This document shows positions 30,701 through 40,607 of a stretch of 64,000 nucleotides of DNA, piece after piece. This DNA is from Sulfuriferula nivalis. GTDB taxonomy: Bacteria; Pseudomonadota; Gammaproteobacteria; Burkholderiales; Sulfuriferulaceae. The notes beneath the pieces are model-generated. The model was given only the letters and a program-made list of their open reading frames with translations, made no database searches and had not been told where the DNA came from. The stretch is from contig NZ_AP021881.1 in the NCBI RefSeq assembly GCF_009937995.1, positions 2,294,001-2,358,000 of the forward strand, given 5' to 3'. Both the position numbers and the translations under genes were made by a program. Positions within the stretch are counted from its first letter, which is position 1; every line of letters starts with the position of its first letter.

Positions 30701-32296
30701 TTAAGCCTTGTCAGCGGGTGCGTGTTTAGGAATCGCGCCACCTGCAGCATGAGCCTCACCGTGATACCGCCCCGTGTGCAAACTGCTAGGACCTTGTCGT
30801 GCAAATTTCACCATCAAATACATTTCCACTATCAGCAAGCCTGTATAGAAGAATACAAAACCAGCTATCGAACCATATACCGTACCAGGTGTCAGGGTTG
30901 AAGCCGACAAGTGCGTTGGCAATACGCCGAAGATAGTCCAGGGTTGGCGACCATATTCAGCCACAAACCAGCCCAATTCAGCAGCGATCCAGGGTGCAGG
31001 AATGAATAACAATGCCCAGCGCAACAGCCATTTCTGATTGCCGCATTTGTTGGTAACTGACATGTACAGCGCGGTTGCAAACAAGGCTAGCAAACCAGTT
31101 CCTATCGCCACCATCAGACGGAATGACCAGAACATCGGTGCAACATGAGGCACTGTGTCATCTACTGCTTTTTGTATCATTTCAGGTGTTGCCTGACTGA
31201 CGTCTTCGGTATATTTCTTCAACAGCAAGCCATAACCCAGATCCGCTTTATACTTGTCGAACTCAGCTTTAAGCGCTTCATTCTTGGTATCTTTACGTAA
31301 TGCAGCCAAGGCGGTTACCGCTTTTGCACCATTGATAATGTGCTCGCGGTTGTGCTCCTTGATTTCATGAATACCCGGAATTTGCTTGGTCAATGAACGT
31401 GTACCGATGATACCCATGACGTAAGGAATCTCGATAGACCAGTCATTTTTCTGTTCTTGCTCATTGATGCCAGCTATCAGATTGAACGATGCAGGTGCAG
31501 GTTCGGTCTCCCACATAGCTTCAATCGCAGCCATCTTGGTTTGCTGCGCTTCACCCACTGTGTAACCAGATTCATCACCCAGCACGATTACTGACATGGC
31601 TGAAGCAAAACCGAATGCAGCAGCAATACGGAATGAACGTTTAGCGAACTCTACGTCACGACCTTTGAGCAGATACCAGGACGAAATACCCAATACAAAT
31701 GTCGATGCAGTCACATAACCCGCGCTAATGGTATGTACGAATTTCGCTTGCGCTTGTGGATTAAATACCACATCCCAGAAATCAACCATTTCCATACGCA
31801 TGGTTATAAATGAGAACTCTGAACCCACTGGGTTATTCATCCAACCATTTGCTACTAATATCCACAATGCAGATAAATTGGAACCCACCGCCATCAGGAT
31901 AGTGACCATTAAATGCTTATTCTTGGAAAGTTTATCCCAGCCGAAGAAAAATAAGCCGATGAATGTAGATTCAAGGAAGAATGCCATCAAACCTTCAATA
32001 GCCAATGGTGCGCCGAAAATGTCACCCACGTAATGTGAGTAATACGCCCAGTTGGTACCGAACTGGAACTCCATAGTAATACCAGTCGTCACACCCAGTG
32101 CAAAGTTGATACCAAACAACTTACCCCAAAATTTGACCATGTCTTTATAAATCGGCTTATTAGTAATGACATAAGTCGATTCCATAATCACCAGCATAAA
32201 TGTCATACCCAGCGTTAGCGGCACGAAAAGGAAGTGATACAGCGCGACTATGGCAAACTGCAATCGCGATGCATCAACTAATTCTGTACTTATCAT
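30701..32296 (-). CDS. cydA: Cytochrome bd ubiquinol oxidase subunit I
   Basis: A 531-residue haem subunit. The N-terminal His ligand is in [20 protein letters not shown], the second His in [18 protein letters not shown], and [13 protein letters not shown] is the conserved late motif. The Q loop is of the long E. coli-like kind, judging by the total length. Its start overlaps cydP by four bases. Known biology: bd oxidases tolerate sulfide that inhibits haem-copper oxidases. Confidence 0.96.
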   Translation of the reverse strand: MISTELVDASRLQFAIVALYHFLFVPLTLGMTFMLVIMESTYVITNKPIYKDMVKFWGKLFGINFALGVTTGITMEFQFGTNWAYYSHYVGDIFGAPLAIEGLMAFFLESTFIGLFFFGWDKLSKNKHLMVTILMAVGSNLSALWILVANGWMNNPVGSEFSFITMRMEMVDFWDVVFNPQAQAKFVHTISAGYVTASTFVLGISSWYLLKGRDVEFAKRSFRIAAAFGFASAMSVIVLGDESGYTVGEAQQTKMAAIEAMWETEPAPASFNLIAGINEQEQKNDWSIEIPYVMGIIGTRSLTKQIPGIHEIKEHNREHIINGAKAVTALAALRKDTKNEALKAEFDKYKADLGYGLLLKKYTEDVSQATPEMIQKAVDDTVPHVAPMFWSFRLMVAIGTGLLALFATALYMSVTNKCGNQKWLLRWALLFIPAPWIAAELGWFVAEYGRQPWTIFGVLPTHLSASTLTPGTVYGSIAGFVFFYTGLLIVEMYLMVKFARQGPSSLHTGRYHGEAHAAGGAIPKHAPADKA

Positions 32297-32517
32297 TTCA
32301 ACGACTCCTTATCTTCGGAAGGTGGATTTACTATGGGTTTGACGCCACTCTGTTGCTGCTTGCCAAGTATAGACACACTCATTTGTGCTGCGTCCAATGG
32401 GTGATGCTCTCCTATCGGACGGAAAAAAAACCACCAAATTGCAAAAATTGCGATCAACTTGATAATCAGCACAACGATGATGTCTTTACCTAGCGGGGTA
32501 TTCCAAAATTCACGCAT
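32293..32517 (-). CDS. cydP: Cytochrome oxidase putative small subunit CydP
   Basis: A 74-residue protein with one TM helix ([21 protein letters not shown]) after a short cytosolic head, matching small CydP proteins that precede cydA in proteobacteria. It is the first gene of the operon. The start is 106 bp downstream of the sigma-54 promoter core. The tail is polar and of unknown use. Confidence 0.82.
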   Translation of the reverse strand: MREFWNTPLGKDIIVVLIIKLIAIFAIWWFFFRPIGEHHPLDAAQMSVSILGKQQQSGVKPIVNPPSEDKESLK

Positions 32518-32621
32518 CGTTCACTCCCAGAAAACTAACGATACAAAAATAACTGATATCACTATCAACACCATGCGACTTATCATCACACAACATCAAA
32601 CCCATATTACGACTTCTACTT

Positions 32622-32638
32622 TGCAAAGCGCATGCCAA
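32622..32638 (-). promoter_or_regulatory. Sigma-54 (-24/-12) promoter for the cyd-sulfide operon
   Basis: On the minus strand the sequence is TTGGCATG-CGCT-TTGCA. GG and GC are 10 bases apart, as sigma-54 requires, and 7 of the 8 bases of the TTGGCACG element match. The transcription start should fall near 32611, about 95 bp before cydP. The divergent gene encodes a sigma-54 activator, which strengthens the call. Confidence 0.8.
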
Positions 32639-32800
32639 GTTATGACAGAAAAACAAATAAATTCTTACATAAAAAATATTGTTCAATAAAAACAAAATGT
32701 TAAATATTTAAGTGATTTAAATTACACACAAACACAAACAGATATTCGTGCATATAAGGATATTGATATATTTAATTAACACTAAACCACCTGCTATTTG

Positions 32801-32814
32801 TGTCAATTTTGACA
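32801..32814. promoter_or_regulatory. Palindromic candidate activator site
   Basis: TGTCAATTTTGACA is a perfect 14-bp palindrome placed about 165 bp upstream of the sigma-54 core, a normal distance for an enhancer-type site, and 55 bp before the activator start. A related TGTCA-N4-TGTCA lies at 32842-32855. Binding by the divergent regulator is inferred. Confidence 0.5.
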
Positions 32815-32868
32815 AAACTTACACACCATTCCCATGTAAAATGTCATTTTTGTCAGCAGGCTTTCATC

Positions 32869-34170
32869 ATGACTATACATACACAACTTGCCGAGCTGTT
32901 GTCCTATATCGATAGTCAGGCAGAACCAAGAATAGTGTTCGACAAAGATTACACTATCATCGCCGCCAATAAGGCCTATCGCGCCACCTATGGGGACAAC
33001 CGTTCACTGGTCGGACGACACTGTTATGAAGTCTCACATCACTACACCCGCCCGTGCGATCAAGCCGGTGAAGCCTGCCCTCTCAAATCCGCCACCCAGA
33101 CAGGGAATCCACAACGGGTACTCCATATACACCACACACCACGAGGGGAAGAACATATTGATGTCGAACTCAGCCCTATCCGCAATGCCAATGATGAAAT
33201 CGTCTATTACGTAGAGATGATGCGCACTGTACGTCAAGCCAGCACTCGACCAGACAAGCGCGGGCTGGTTGGCCGTTCCAGCGAGTTTAATAAAATGCTG
33301 GGACTGATTGAACGTGTAGCAACATCGGACGCAGCAGTGGTATTACTGGGGGAGTCTGGCACTGGGAAAGAATTAGTCGCACAAGCAATACACGACAGCA
33401 GCCACCGTAAACTCGGACCGTTTGTGCCAGTTGACTGTTCAGGCGTCACTGACACTTTATTTGAAAGCGAATTATTCGGCTATGAAAAAGGCGCGTTCAC
33501 GGGCGCAAATCAACGCAAACAGGGCTTAGTAGAATCGGCCAGTGGCGGCACATTGTTTCTGGATGAAATTGGCGATATCCCGCTCAGCTTACAAGTAAAA
33601 CTATTACGCTTGCTCGAATCCGGTACTTATCGCCGGGTCGGTGGCATAGAACCGCTGCGTGCCGATTTCAGACTGGTATCAGCCACCCATCGCGATTTAA
33701 AAAGCATGGTCATGCAGGACACTTTCCGCAAAGACCTCTACTATCGCATCAGCACTTTCCCCATACACCTGCCCTCGCTAGTCGAGCGCCGCGAAGACAT
33801 ACCACTATTGGCCGAAACGCTGCTTGCACGTATACGTACCGACCGTCCATTCAAACTCAGTCAAGACAGCTTGAACTTGCTCGCCAGCTGTGACTTCCCC
33901 GGCAATATCCGTGAACTACGCAACATTTTAGAACGCGCCAGCTTACTTGCAGACGGCGACACCATACTGCCTGAACATTTAGATACGGAACTCGCAGCAA
34001 AAGCGGATTCGACTTCCGCTACCTTTATTGGTCAAGAAATTATTCCGCTGGATACATTAGAACAACATTACCTGCAATGGGCGCTGGCTCACTTTGGCAC
34101 AGACAAAAAAACGCTGGCTTTGAAACTTGGCATTAGTGAACGAACCTTATACCGCAAGATTCAATCCTGA
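32869..34170 (+). CDS. fisR: Sigma-54-dependent regulator, FisR-like sulfane-sulfur sensor
   Basis: A 433-residue activator. An N-terminal PAS-like sensor (1-125) has just three cysteines in it: Cys52, Cys63 and Cys70 ([20 protein letters not shown]). FisR of Cupriavidus senses sulfane sulfur with Cys53, Cys64 and Cys71 (recalled), so the spacing is identical. The AAA+ domain has GESGTGKE, the sigma-54 contact GAFTGA and DEIGD. A Fis-type HTH ends the protein ([16 protein letters not shown]). The ATG at 32869 fits the family start. It diverges from the cyd-sulfide operon and very likely activates it. Confidence 0.88.
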   Translation: MTIHTQLAELLSYIDSQAEPRIVFDKDYTIIAANKAYRATYGDNRSLVGRHCYEVSHHYTRPCDQAGEACPLKSATQTGNPQRVLHIHHTPRGEEHIDVELSPIRNANDEIVYYVEMMRTVRQASTRPDKRGLVGRSSEFNKMLGLIERVATSDAAVVLLGESGTGKELVAQAIHDSSHRKLGPFVPVDCSGVTDTLFESELFGYEKGAFTGANQRKQGLVESASGGTLFLDEIGDIPLSLQVKLLRLLESGTYRRVGGIEPLRADFRLVSATHRDLKSMVMQDTFRKDLYYRISTFPIHLPSLVERREDIPLLAETLLARIRTDRPFKLSQDSLNLLASCDFPGNIRELRNILERASLLADGDTILPEHLDTELAAKADSTSATFIGQEIIPLDTLEQHYLQWALAHFGTDKKTLALKLGISERTLYRKIQS

Positions 34171-34195
34171 ACAGATTCATGTCGCGAGCAAACCA

Positions 34196-35515
34196 TCACT
34201 TATGTGATGGCATCTGGTATAAACACACTTGATTTCTGCCTTGTTCCTTAGCCTTATACATCGCTTTATCCGCACGAGTAAGGATATCATCTCGGCTCAA
34301 CTCATCATCCAGAAATAGTGAGATGCCAATACTCGAAGTGCATTGATGCTCTATAATCCCACCCCCCTGCCCTGGCTCCACACAGCGAAGCTCATAGACG
34401 CGGGATAGGGCGATACGAATCTTTTCTGCGATAGCTACCACCTCTTCCACAGAAATGGCCGAGTCTGCCGTTAACTGACCAATGAGCACCACAAATTCAT
34501 CACCACCAAATCGTGCCACGGTATCAATCGAACGGATACAGCTTGTGATGCGCCGAGCTGCTTCAATCAATAATAAATCACCACAAGCATGCCCATGAAT
34601 ATCATTCAGCGGCTTGAAATTATCCAGATCAATAAACATGATCGCGCCATAATTACCCGTACGATTACTCACTGATATCGCTTGCGCTAACCTGTCTTCC
34701 AGCATCCGACGGTTAGGTAACTGCGTCAGCGTGTCATAAAATGCCAATGACCGCAGCTGCATGGTGGCATCGTCTATACGCTGCTGCAAGATGGCGCGCT
34801 CATGCTGTAACTGCGACGCCATATCATTAATTCCTCGCGCTAAAGTAGCCAGCTCATTAATTTTAGTATCGATGCTTACCCGCATATCCAGATTGCCTGC
34901 CCCAATATCACGTACAGCGTCACTTAATACACCTATAGGTGTAGCAATACGCCGACTGCTTAAATACACCAAATAAAATACCACTATCAAAAAGATGATA
35001 GTTACCGCAACAGCCAACCACAGCAATTGCAATTTCAATCTATGTATATGGGCCCAACTCATTTCCACTATAACTGTACCTATCTGCTTAGGCTGGGGTT
35101 TATCATCCGCATCATCCAGCGTCACTTGCGTGGCATTAATTGATTCATAAATTTTCAGATACCTGTCACTTCCAGATAACGTCCCTAACTTACTGGAGAC
35201 ATTCCTGCCTGCTTTGTGTAGCACAACCAAAGTTTCATTATGTTCATTCAATATCGTTACTGCACTCACATCATCTTGTTGCAACACTCCCTGCGCTATA
35301 TTTTCCAGAAAATCCTGATTATTTGCATAAACCCCATATTCACTGCTGGAAGCAAGTTGATGTGCTATCAAATGCCCCCTTACCGACAAGTCCTGATCCA
35401 TACTCTGGAATCGATCATGTAAAAAGAAAAACGCCATGCTCACTGCCATCACCAGCAGCGGCACCAACGTCAGCCAGGCAACATAGTTGCGTATGTGATA
35501 GGTTCTTCGCATCAC
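34196..35515 (-). CDS. Membrane-bound diguanylate cyclase (HAMP-GGDEF)
   Basis: A 439-residue protein: TM1 at about 12-30, a periplasmic sensor of roughly 120 residues, TM2 near 160-185, a HAMP domain (SRRIATPIGVLSDAVRDIG), then GGDEF. The active site RFGGDEF is intact and is preceded five residues earlier by RSID, the product-inhibition I-site. It makes c-di-GMP. Its start overlaps the stop of the binding-protein gene by four bases, so the two are coupled. Confidence 0.92.
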   Translation of the reverse strand: MMRRTYHIRNYVAWLTLVPLLVMAVSMAFFFLHDRFQSMDQDLSVRGHLIAHQLASSSEYGVYANNQDFLENIAQGVLQQDDVSAVTILNEHNETLVVLHKAGRNVSSKLGTLSGSDRYLKIYESINATQVTLDDADDKPQPKQIGTVIVEMSWAHIHRLKLQLLWLAVAVTIIFLIVVFYLVYLSSRRIATPIGVLSDAVRDIGAGNLDMRVSIDTKINELATLARGINDMASQLQHERAILQQRIDDATMQLRSLAFYDTLTQLPNRRMLEDRLAQAISVSNRTGNYGAIMFIDLDNFKPLNDIHGHACGDLLLIEAARRITSCIRSIDTVARFGGDEFVVLIGQLTADSAISVEEVVAIAEKIRIALSRVYELRCVEPGQGGGIIEHQCTSSIGISLFLDDELSRDDILTRADKAMYKAKEQGRNQVCLYQMPSHK

Positions 35516-36498
35516 CGACCTCTTTCTTTTGTGCTATCCATCTGCAGCTTCACCATTTCAGCTGACTGTATGGGCACAGATAATGTACGTGCGACTTCGG
35601 GATTAACTGCAACAGTAAATAATGACGGATATTGTGGTTCAGGTAATTGATGGGTCTGAGCAAACGCTAAGGTCACTGTGCTTGCTTGTGCGGCTATTTG
35701 TTCAGGCGTAGAAAATACGGCGCTCAGCGCCCCGGCATTAACATAAGCTTGTGATAAACCAATTAGAGGGACGCCATGACGATAAGTGGTCAGTAGAATA
35801 TTACGAATGTTGTAACTGCTATATATTTCGCTATCCGGAACAGCCAGCAACACATCACTACTATCCAGTAACGTATCCAGATTGACGAACAATCCATCTG
35901 GAGCTTTAAGTATTTGCGATTCAAGTTCCAGACCTCGATGCGACAAAGCCTTACTTAAACTGGCCATATCAAGATTAAGTGGCGCGCTGTAAAGCACACC
36001 GACCTTAGTTGCGCTGGGCAATACCACATGGATCAATTCGACCTGTCGCTCCCAGGGCTGATCCAGATAAATTGCCGAAATACCCTTGCTATGACGCAGC
36101 TTTAATAATGACTCCTCATAACTGCGCCTAGGCAACATGACTGCCAATATTGGGGATGCTGATTTGGCAGCAACCAATTCACTCGCTTTTACTCCGACAG
36201 AAATGACGAGATCATTTTTTTTGGAATTATCATAACTGCCTGCCTGCGGCTGCACTTCAACCTGCATGGTATTGGGCAGATTTTGTAAAAGTGCTCGAGC
36301 AAAGGCTTGGTAAGGTGCCGCATCACTACTGAGCACAACCAGTACACGCAGGCTTTCCGCCTTAGCCGTAGCAGGTAATAAACCTGCCAGGCACAAGCAG
36401 GCATACAAAAAGATAGGAAGCTTAAAAAGCCACTGAGGTCGTAACAAATGCACGGCGATTGAACTGATTTGCAACGGTATAATCAATGTAAGGGTCAC
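35512..36498 (-). CDS. Periplasmic substrate-binding protein (ABC_sub_bind-like)
   Basis: A 328-residue exported protein with a hydrophobic leader ending near ATAKAES and a two-lobed binding-protein fold resembling the ABC_sub_bind family (PF04392). No transporter permease or ATPase is near it. The frame starts within the TonB receptor gene (overlap up to 77 bp); a GTG at 36450 would shorten both the overlap and the leader. Its likely job is to carry a ligand signal to the sensor region of the cyclase encoded next. Confidence 0.8.
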   Translation of the reverse strand: MTLTLIIPLQISSIAVHLLRPQWLFKLPIFLYACLCLAGLLPATAKAESLRVLVVLSSDAAPYQAFARALLQNLPNTMQVEVQPQAGSYDNSKKNDLVISVGVKASELVAAKSASPILAVMLPRRSYEESLLKLRHSKGISAIYLDQPWERQVELIHVVLPSATKVGVLYSAPLNLDMASLSKALSHRGLELESQILKAPDGLFVNLDTLLDSSDVLLAVPDSEIYSSYNIRNILLTTYRHGVPLIGLSQAYVNAGALSAVFSTPEQIAAQASTVTLAFAQTHQLPEPQYPSLFTVAVNPEVARTLSVPIQSAEMVKLQMDSTKERGR

Positions 36499-38353
36499 CC
36501 GACAGATTCTGAACCACCAAAGCCACCTCTGCCTGATGCCCCGCCCTGTCGAACTTAAACTGCTTGGACACCCTGAAATCTATCCGTCGCGTAAACTGTT
36601 GCTGATCGGTAATACCTCGGTCAATAGACAGCATTCTGCCTTGCTGATAGTAACCCATACTGAACGCAACATGATTAGTCCACATTTTTGAATATAAAGC
36701 GCTGACCATATGCTTAGGCATAGTACCACTGTAATCGCTGGCATAAGGTAATTTCACATTGCTGCTCATCAGCTGAAATGTATAATTAAAGGTAAGCAGA
36801 TTATGATCGCCCCAGTGATGCTTGGTCGTTACTTCAACCCCATGATGTTGGGCATCAAACAGATTACGGAAATCCTTGGGCGCAAGATCAGTTTCATAAA
36901 TAATATCGTGCAATTGATCCTGGTAAATACGCACATCGACAGTCATCCCATACTGAGGGAATTCACCCAAGTAGCCAATCTCTTGTGACAACAACCTTTC
37001 TGGGCGCAGATGACCAGTCGCCAGATAGAATGTGTAATCAACGGGTGGCGGGAAATAGTAATCAGCACGTTCTTCATACACTGAAGGATTACGATAGGCC
37101 TCTGAAACACCGAATCGCAGCGTATGTCTCGGTGCCAATTTATAAATCAAGGCAACACGTGGCGACAGATTCATCTGCCCAAGGCCGCTATCTTCCAATA
37201 ATGCACCGGTATTCAACAACCACTTAGGTGTCATGCGCCACTCATCACTTGCAAACAAAGTAGACGAGTTGACAGTTTGCTCGGTCAGGAATCTACTCGG
37301 CGCCCATGTCCAGTCACGACGCACCGAAGCCCCCCATACGAAACGGTTAGTGAGCGAGGTATGTATCGTATGCTGAAACTCCAGATCATCTCGTGTATTG
37401 GTATAGCTATCACTCAATGGCAATACAGGTTCCAGGGTATTAAATACATTCTGATAAATATGGTAGTACTGTAACTTGAACTCATCACCACCACCCAGAC
37501 TGCGCAACCAGGTAATTTGCGCAAAATTCTCGGTATCGTGCTTATCATGAGGAAAATCCGGAGGATTATCGACGGAACCATCCCCCCGGGGACCTTCAGT
37601 GTAGCCCAATTGAAAATCAACACTATCTACGCCATTGGGATGATAATTGCCACGAAAATTAAATAAACGTGTTTTGTGACTGTCATAGTTATCGCCGTAC
37701 TCATACTTATTTGCATCGTAACCAGTATCGCTGTGATAACCAAGACTGATACGATAATCTAAGGTATCACCGCGCTTACCCGCACGAATAGAAGCATCGC
37801 CAATTCCCCCATTCCCTTTGGTCGCACTGGCCTCAAATCCCTGCATATCCCCTGCATCACGAGTAACAATATTAATCACCCCCTGAGTAGAGTTACCACC
37901 ATACGATGCAGCAGCGGGTCCACGTATCACCTCTATACGCTCTATGTCCCCAACCTGCAGTGGCAAATCGGCCCAATTAACAGCACCGATTGGCGGCATG
38001 AATATCGAACGACCATCTACCATCACTTGCATGCGTCTGGCCGAGTCATCTGTCGTACCATGATAAGAGACTATGGGCGCAGTACCTGAAAAATAACTGA
38101 CATACATGCCAGGAACCAATCTGAATAGATCAGCCACATTACGAAAACCTGAAGCTTTAATCATCTCTCTGTCAATAACCGTCATGGCATTAGATGCTTC
38201 GGCCAAAGGTTGAGACATGCGCGACGCGGTCAATACCACAGGAAGATCCTGCAGGAAATCTGACTCGCTCGGCTCATCGGCCGCATAAGCATAACCGCTA
38301 GTCAGTAAGGTTAAAATGATGGCAATGTAGTGTCGCTGTCGATGATTTCGCAT
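36422..38353 (-). CDS. TonB-dependent outer-membrane receptor
   Basis: A 643-residue barrel protein with a signal peptide (IIALTLLTSGYAYA region) and a plug domain with DLPVVLTASRMSQPLAEA, the TonB-box-proximal segment, and VERIEVIRGPAAASYGGNSTQGVINIVTRD. The C-terminus ends in an aromatic (VTTSVAF), as in porin-like barrels. The ligand is not evident; the plug type resembles vitamin B12/siderophore receptors. It heads the operon with the binding protein and the diguanylate cyclase. Confidence 0.92.
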   Translation of the reverse strand: MRNHRQRHYIAIILTLLTSGYAYAADEPSESDFLQDLPVVLTASRMSQPLAEASNAMTVIDREMIKASGFRNVADLFRLVPGMYVSYFSGTAPIVSYHGTTDDSARRMQVMVDGRSIFMPPIGAVNWADLPLQVGDIERIEVIRGPAAASYGGNSTQGVINIVTRDAGDMQGFEASATKGNGGIGDASIRAGKRGDTLDYRISLGYHSDTGYDANKYEYGDNYDSHKTRLFNFRGNYHPNGVDSVDFQLGYTEGPRGDGSVDNPPDFPHDKHDTENFAQITWLRSLGGGDEFKLQYYHIYQNVFNTLEPVLPLSDSYTNTRDDLEFQHTIHTSLTNRFVWGASVRRDWTWAPSRFLTEQTVNSSTLFASDEWRMTPKWLLNTGALLEDSGLGQMNLSPRVALIYKLAPRHTLRFGVSEAYRNPSVYEERADYYFPPPVDYTFYLATGHLRPERLLSQEIGYLGEFPQYGMTVDVRIYQDQLHDIIYETDLAPKDFRNLFDAQHHGVEVTTKHHWGDHNLLTFNYTFQLMSSNVKLPYASDYSGTMPKHMVSALYSKMWTNHVAFSMGYYQQGRMLSIDRGITDQQQFTRRIDFRVSKQFKFDRAGHQAEVALVVQNLSGDPYIDYTVANQFNRRAFVTTSVAF

Positions 38354-38490
38354 AGTTATTTCGGCATTTTCTAAAACACCATGTGATATTTATTATGCGA
38401 TCAGTTTACAACGAGTTTTTTGATAGGTATGTAGGCAACAATAGCCCATTACCAAAAGACAGAATCCATAAAAATACTGCTGATAAAACC

Positions 38491-38524
38491 AACTCCTACT
38501 GCATCACTCAGCAGGAGTTTTCAT
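38491..38524. terminator. Terminator-like hairpin after the YceI gene
   Basis: AACTCCTACTG and CAGCAGGAGTT pair around a 7-base loop, with TTTT on the plus-strand side and a T-rich stretch on the minus side. It lies just past the YceI stop and upstream of the TonB receptor, so it probably ends the YceI transcript. Confidence 0.65.
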
Positions 38525-38525
38525 T

Positions 38526-39119
38526 CTAATGCTTGAAAATCAAATCGAATGTCACGGGTACAGCTGCCGAAATCACAGGTAAATTAGCAGCTTCACGCAA
38601 CTTCTCAATTCCAGCTGCCAGATCATACAAATCGGCATTGAGAATAATCGGCATCTTGGTCACCACTTGAATTTGATCATCGCTCAGTTTCACCATACTC
38701 AACATGGCTTTTGTATCTTGCACCTTACCATGCATAGTCAGCTTACCATTCACAGGCATATCCAGCGTCGCACCCACTTTCAGCGCAGCGACTTTGCTCA
38801 TGTCAATTTGCCCATCAAATTCTGCCGTTGGAAATTGTGCAATCTCAAACAGCATAGACTTTAATCGCTCGTTGCGAATGTCAATTTGCGTCTCAACACT
38901 GGATAAATCGATGACCAAATGTATGTTGCCTGCATCACTGACCTCGCCCATCAGCTTTTTAAACTGATGCACTTCAGCAACACTGGTTTTTTTGATACTG
39001 ATAAAGTTTAAATTTGAGTGCTCGTTGTCCAACTGCCACTGAGCATAAGCAGGGGTAACCAGCAACGTTGCTATCAGACCACTCAACAAGCCCAATTGAT
39101 GAATTTTGTTCATATACAT
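38526..39119 (-). CDS. YceI-family periplasmic lipid-binding protein
   Basis: A 197-residue protein with a signal peptide (LSGLIATLLVTPAYA) and the YceI lipocalin-like pattern: WQLDNEHSNLNFISIKK near the mature start, ETQIDIRNERLKSMLFE in the middle, and PVTFDLIFKH at the end. The family binds polyprenoids such as ubiquinone precursors. It has its own promoter region and terminator. Confidence 0.9.
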   Translation of the reverse strand: MYMNKIHQLGLLSGLIATLLVTPAYAQWQLDNEHSNLNFISIKKTSVAEVHQFKKLMGEVSDAGNIHLVIDLSSVETQIDIRNERLKSMLFEIAQFPTAEFDGQIDMSKVAALKVGATLDMPVNGKLTMHGKVQDTKAMLSMVKLSDDQIQVVTKMPIILNADLYDLAAGIEKLREAANLPVISAAVPVTFDLIFKH

Positions 39120-39206
39120 CTCCTTAAGTTAACCGACAAATCTTGCGCGACTAACACCTACACAATTATCGCCATTATTACTGACAAACATTAACTTAAC
39201 AAGACA

Positions 39207-39230
39207 GTGCGCAGCATCCCTGCTGCGCAC
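39207..39230. terminator. Hairpin after the porin gene
   Basis: GTGCGCAGCA and TGCTGCGCAC form a perfect 10-bp stem with a TCCC loop, 11 bp past the porin stop. There is no strong T tract, so it may protect the 3' end or act as a weak terminator. Confidence 0.55.
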
Positions 39231-39240
39231 CAGAGATTAA

Positions 39241-40542
39241 TCAGAACATCCAGCCCACACCCAAATCGAAGCGATCTTTTGCACTATCGGTCTTATAGCT
39301 TTGCCAATCCGTTTTAAACACAACTTCACGAGTCAAGTTGAAATTCGCACCCAGCGTTGTCACTGTTTCATCGTTCAGCGGATTTGCTGTGTATCCCGTA
39401 TCCACACTAGCTTGCGTATTATATTTTTCATAGCGTACAAATGGCGTTAAGCGCATCTCATCCTTTTTCCATACAGGGTAGGCGGCTTGTCCATACCAGC
39501 CGTAAAACGCTTTAGGTGCAGCCTCATAGGGAGCAGTCCCAGTATAACTTGCAGAGGCTGCAGCATTAATTGCCTGCGTATCACCTAAAGCACCACGCGC
39601 ATACAACGCCTGCAATGCCAGTTCACCAATATTGTATTGGGCGTGTACATCCCACAGGGTGAGTCTTGCATTCACCCCTTGCAATGCCGCACTTGGAGTT
39701 GCACCATTCCCGTCTTGACCTGTATTGCCTGTAAACAAACCACCGCCTAACAACCAGCCTGGCTGACGATAATTCAATCCTGCATACACCGCCAGATTAT
39801 TTGCTGCAGCCTGACTGGCCTCTCCATGCATGTCTTTGATGCCATAAGCAGCACTTCCTGCATATTTACTCGCATCAAAACCACTGGAAATACCCACGTT
39901 ATATTCCAGCGAGTTGTCTAAAACCTTACCTTGCAAGCCTATCCCTGCCTCACGCCAGGTCGATGGAATAATCCGTGTTTCTACTTCGTTACGGAACACA
40001 CCATAGTAAGTCGGCGGCTCATGTTTTTCATTCAATATACCCAGCGGCATCAGCATCAAACCAGCGCGCAGATTAGCTTGCGGCAACAAGTTATACTCGA
40101 TATACGCCTGTTCAATTTCCGCCTCACCTTTGTCATCAGCACTGGCAACGGCATGCTCAATTTCAAATTCTGAATACAGGCGTAACCTATCGTTAAACTT
40201 ATGTCCAAAAAACAACACAAAACGATTCAAATCTATCTGATCCGGGTTAGTACTCTGTTTGTAGTTGCTATAGCTCAATTCACCATAACCGCCTATGCTG
40301 GTATCGCTTTCGCTCGCGGGTGGCACCGCATCTGCTACCGCGGCTTTTACTGCGGTATCAACCTGCTTCTCACGCGCCAGCTTTTCCTCTGCCAGCTGCT
40401 GCTTCAGCACTAACATTTCCTGTTGCAATTGTTCCAGTTTCTGTTCCAAGCTAGCTGTCGACGTTTCGGCATGCGCATTCAACGTAACAGCAACCAGGGC
40501 GGCAATAGCACTCAATTTGAATTTAGTTGATTTCAAAATCAT
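39241..40542 (-). CDS. Outer-membrane porin-like protein
   Basis: A 433-residue protein: signal peptide (LSAIAALVAVTLNAHA), a coiled coil at about 28-60 (LEQKLEQLQQEMLVLKQQ), then a beta-barrel with alternating aromatic strands that ends GVGWMF. The coiled-coil-plus-barrel plan resembles phosphate-selective porin O/P-like proteins; the substrate is unknown. It is the last gene of the hemP-led set, separated from the membrane-protein gene by 65 bp containing GCCAGCC repeats. Confidence 0.85.
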   Translation of the reverse strand: MILKSTKFKLSAIAALVAVTLNAHAETSTASLEQKLEQLQQEMLVLKQQLAEEKLAREKQVDTAVKAAVADAVPPASESDTSIGGYGELSYSNYKQSTNPDQIDLNRFVLFFGHKFNDRLRLYSEFEIEHAVASADDKGEAEIEQAYIEYNLLPQANLRAGLMLMPLGILNEKHEPPTYYGVFRNEVETRIIPSTWREAGIGLQGKVLDNSLEYNVGISSGFDASKYAGSAAYGIKDMHGEASQAAANNLAVYAGLNYRQPGWLLGGGLFTGNTGQDGNGATPSAALQGVNARLTLWDVHAQYNIGELALQALYARGALGDTQAINAAASASYTGTAPYEAAPKAFYGWYGQAAYPVWKKDEMRLTPFVRYEKYNTQASVDTGYTANPLNDETVTTLGANFNLTREVVFKTDWQSYKTDSAKDRFDLGVGWMF

Positions 40543-40563
40543 TTCCTTTATTAAGTTGTTTTA

Positions 40564-40601
40564 CACGGCTGGCTGGCGATGATTTGCACTGGCTGGCAAG
40601 T
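40564..40601 (-). promoter_or_regulatory. GCCAGCC-repeat leader before the porin gene
   Basis: On the minus strand the leader reads CTTGCCAGCCAG, about 12 bases, then GCCAGCCAGCC. A similar block precedes the outer-membrane gene at 43467 in the same operon. The paired occurrence suggests a shared post-transcriptional signal, but no function is known to me. Confidence 0.4.
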
Positions 40602-40607
40602 TAAAAA

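Larger units (their letters stand above)
32518..32868. other. Divergent control region between cydP and the sigma-54 activator
   Basis: This 351-bp AT-rich gap holds a sigma-54 promoter pointing to cydP and a palindrome near the activator gene, annotated separately. No open frame in it looks real. A near match to an FNR half site (TTGAT at 32763) lacks its partner, so I do not call one. Confidence 0.7.

Noticed and set aside
32763-32776. FNR-box-like sequence upstream of the cyd operon
   Set aside because: Only the TTGAT half is present; the other half is TTAAT, not ATCAA.
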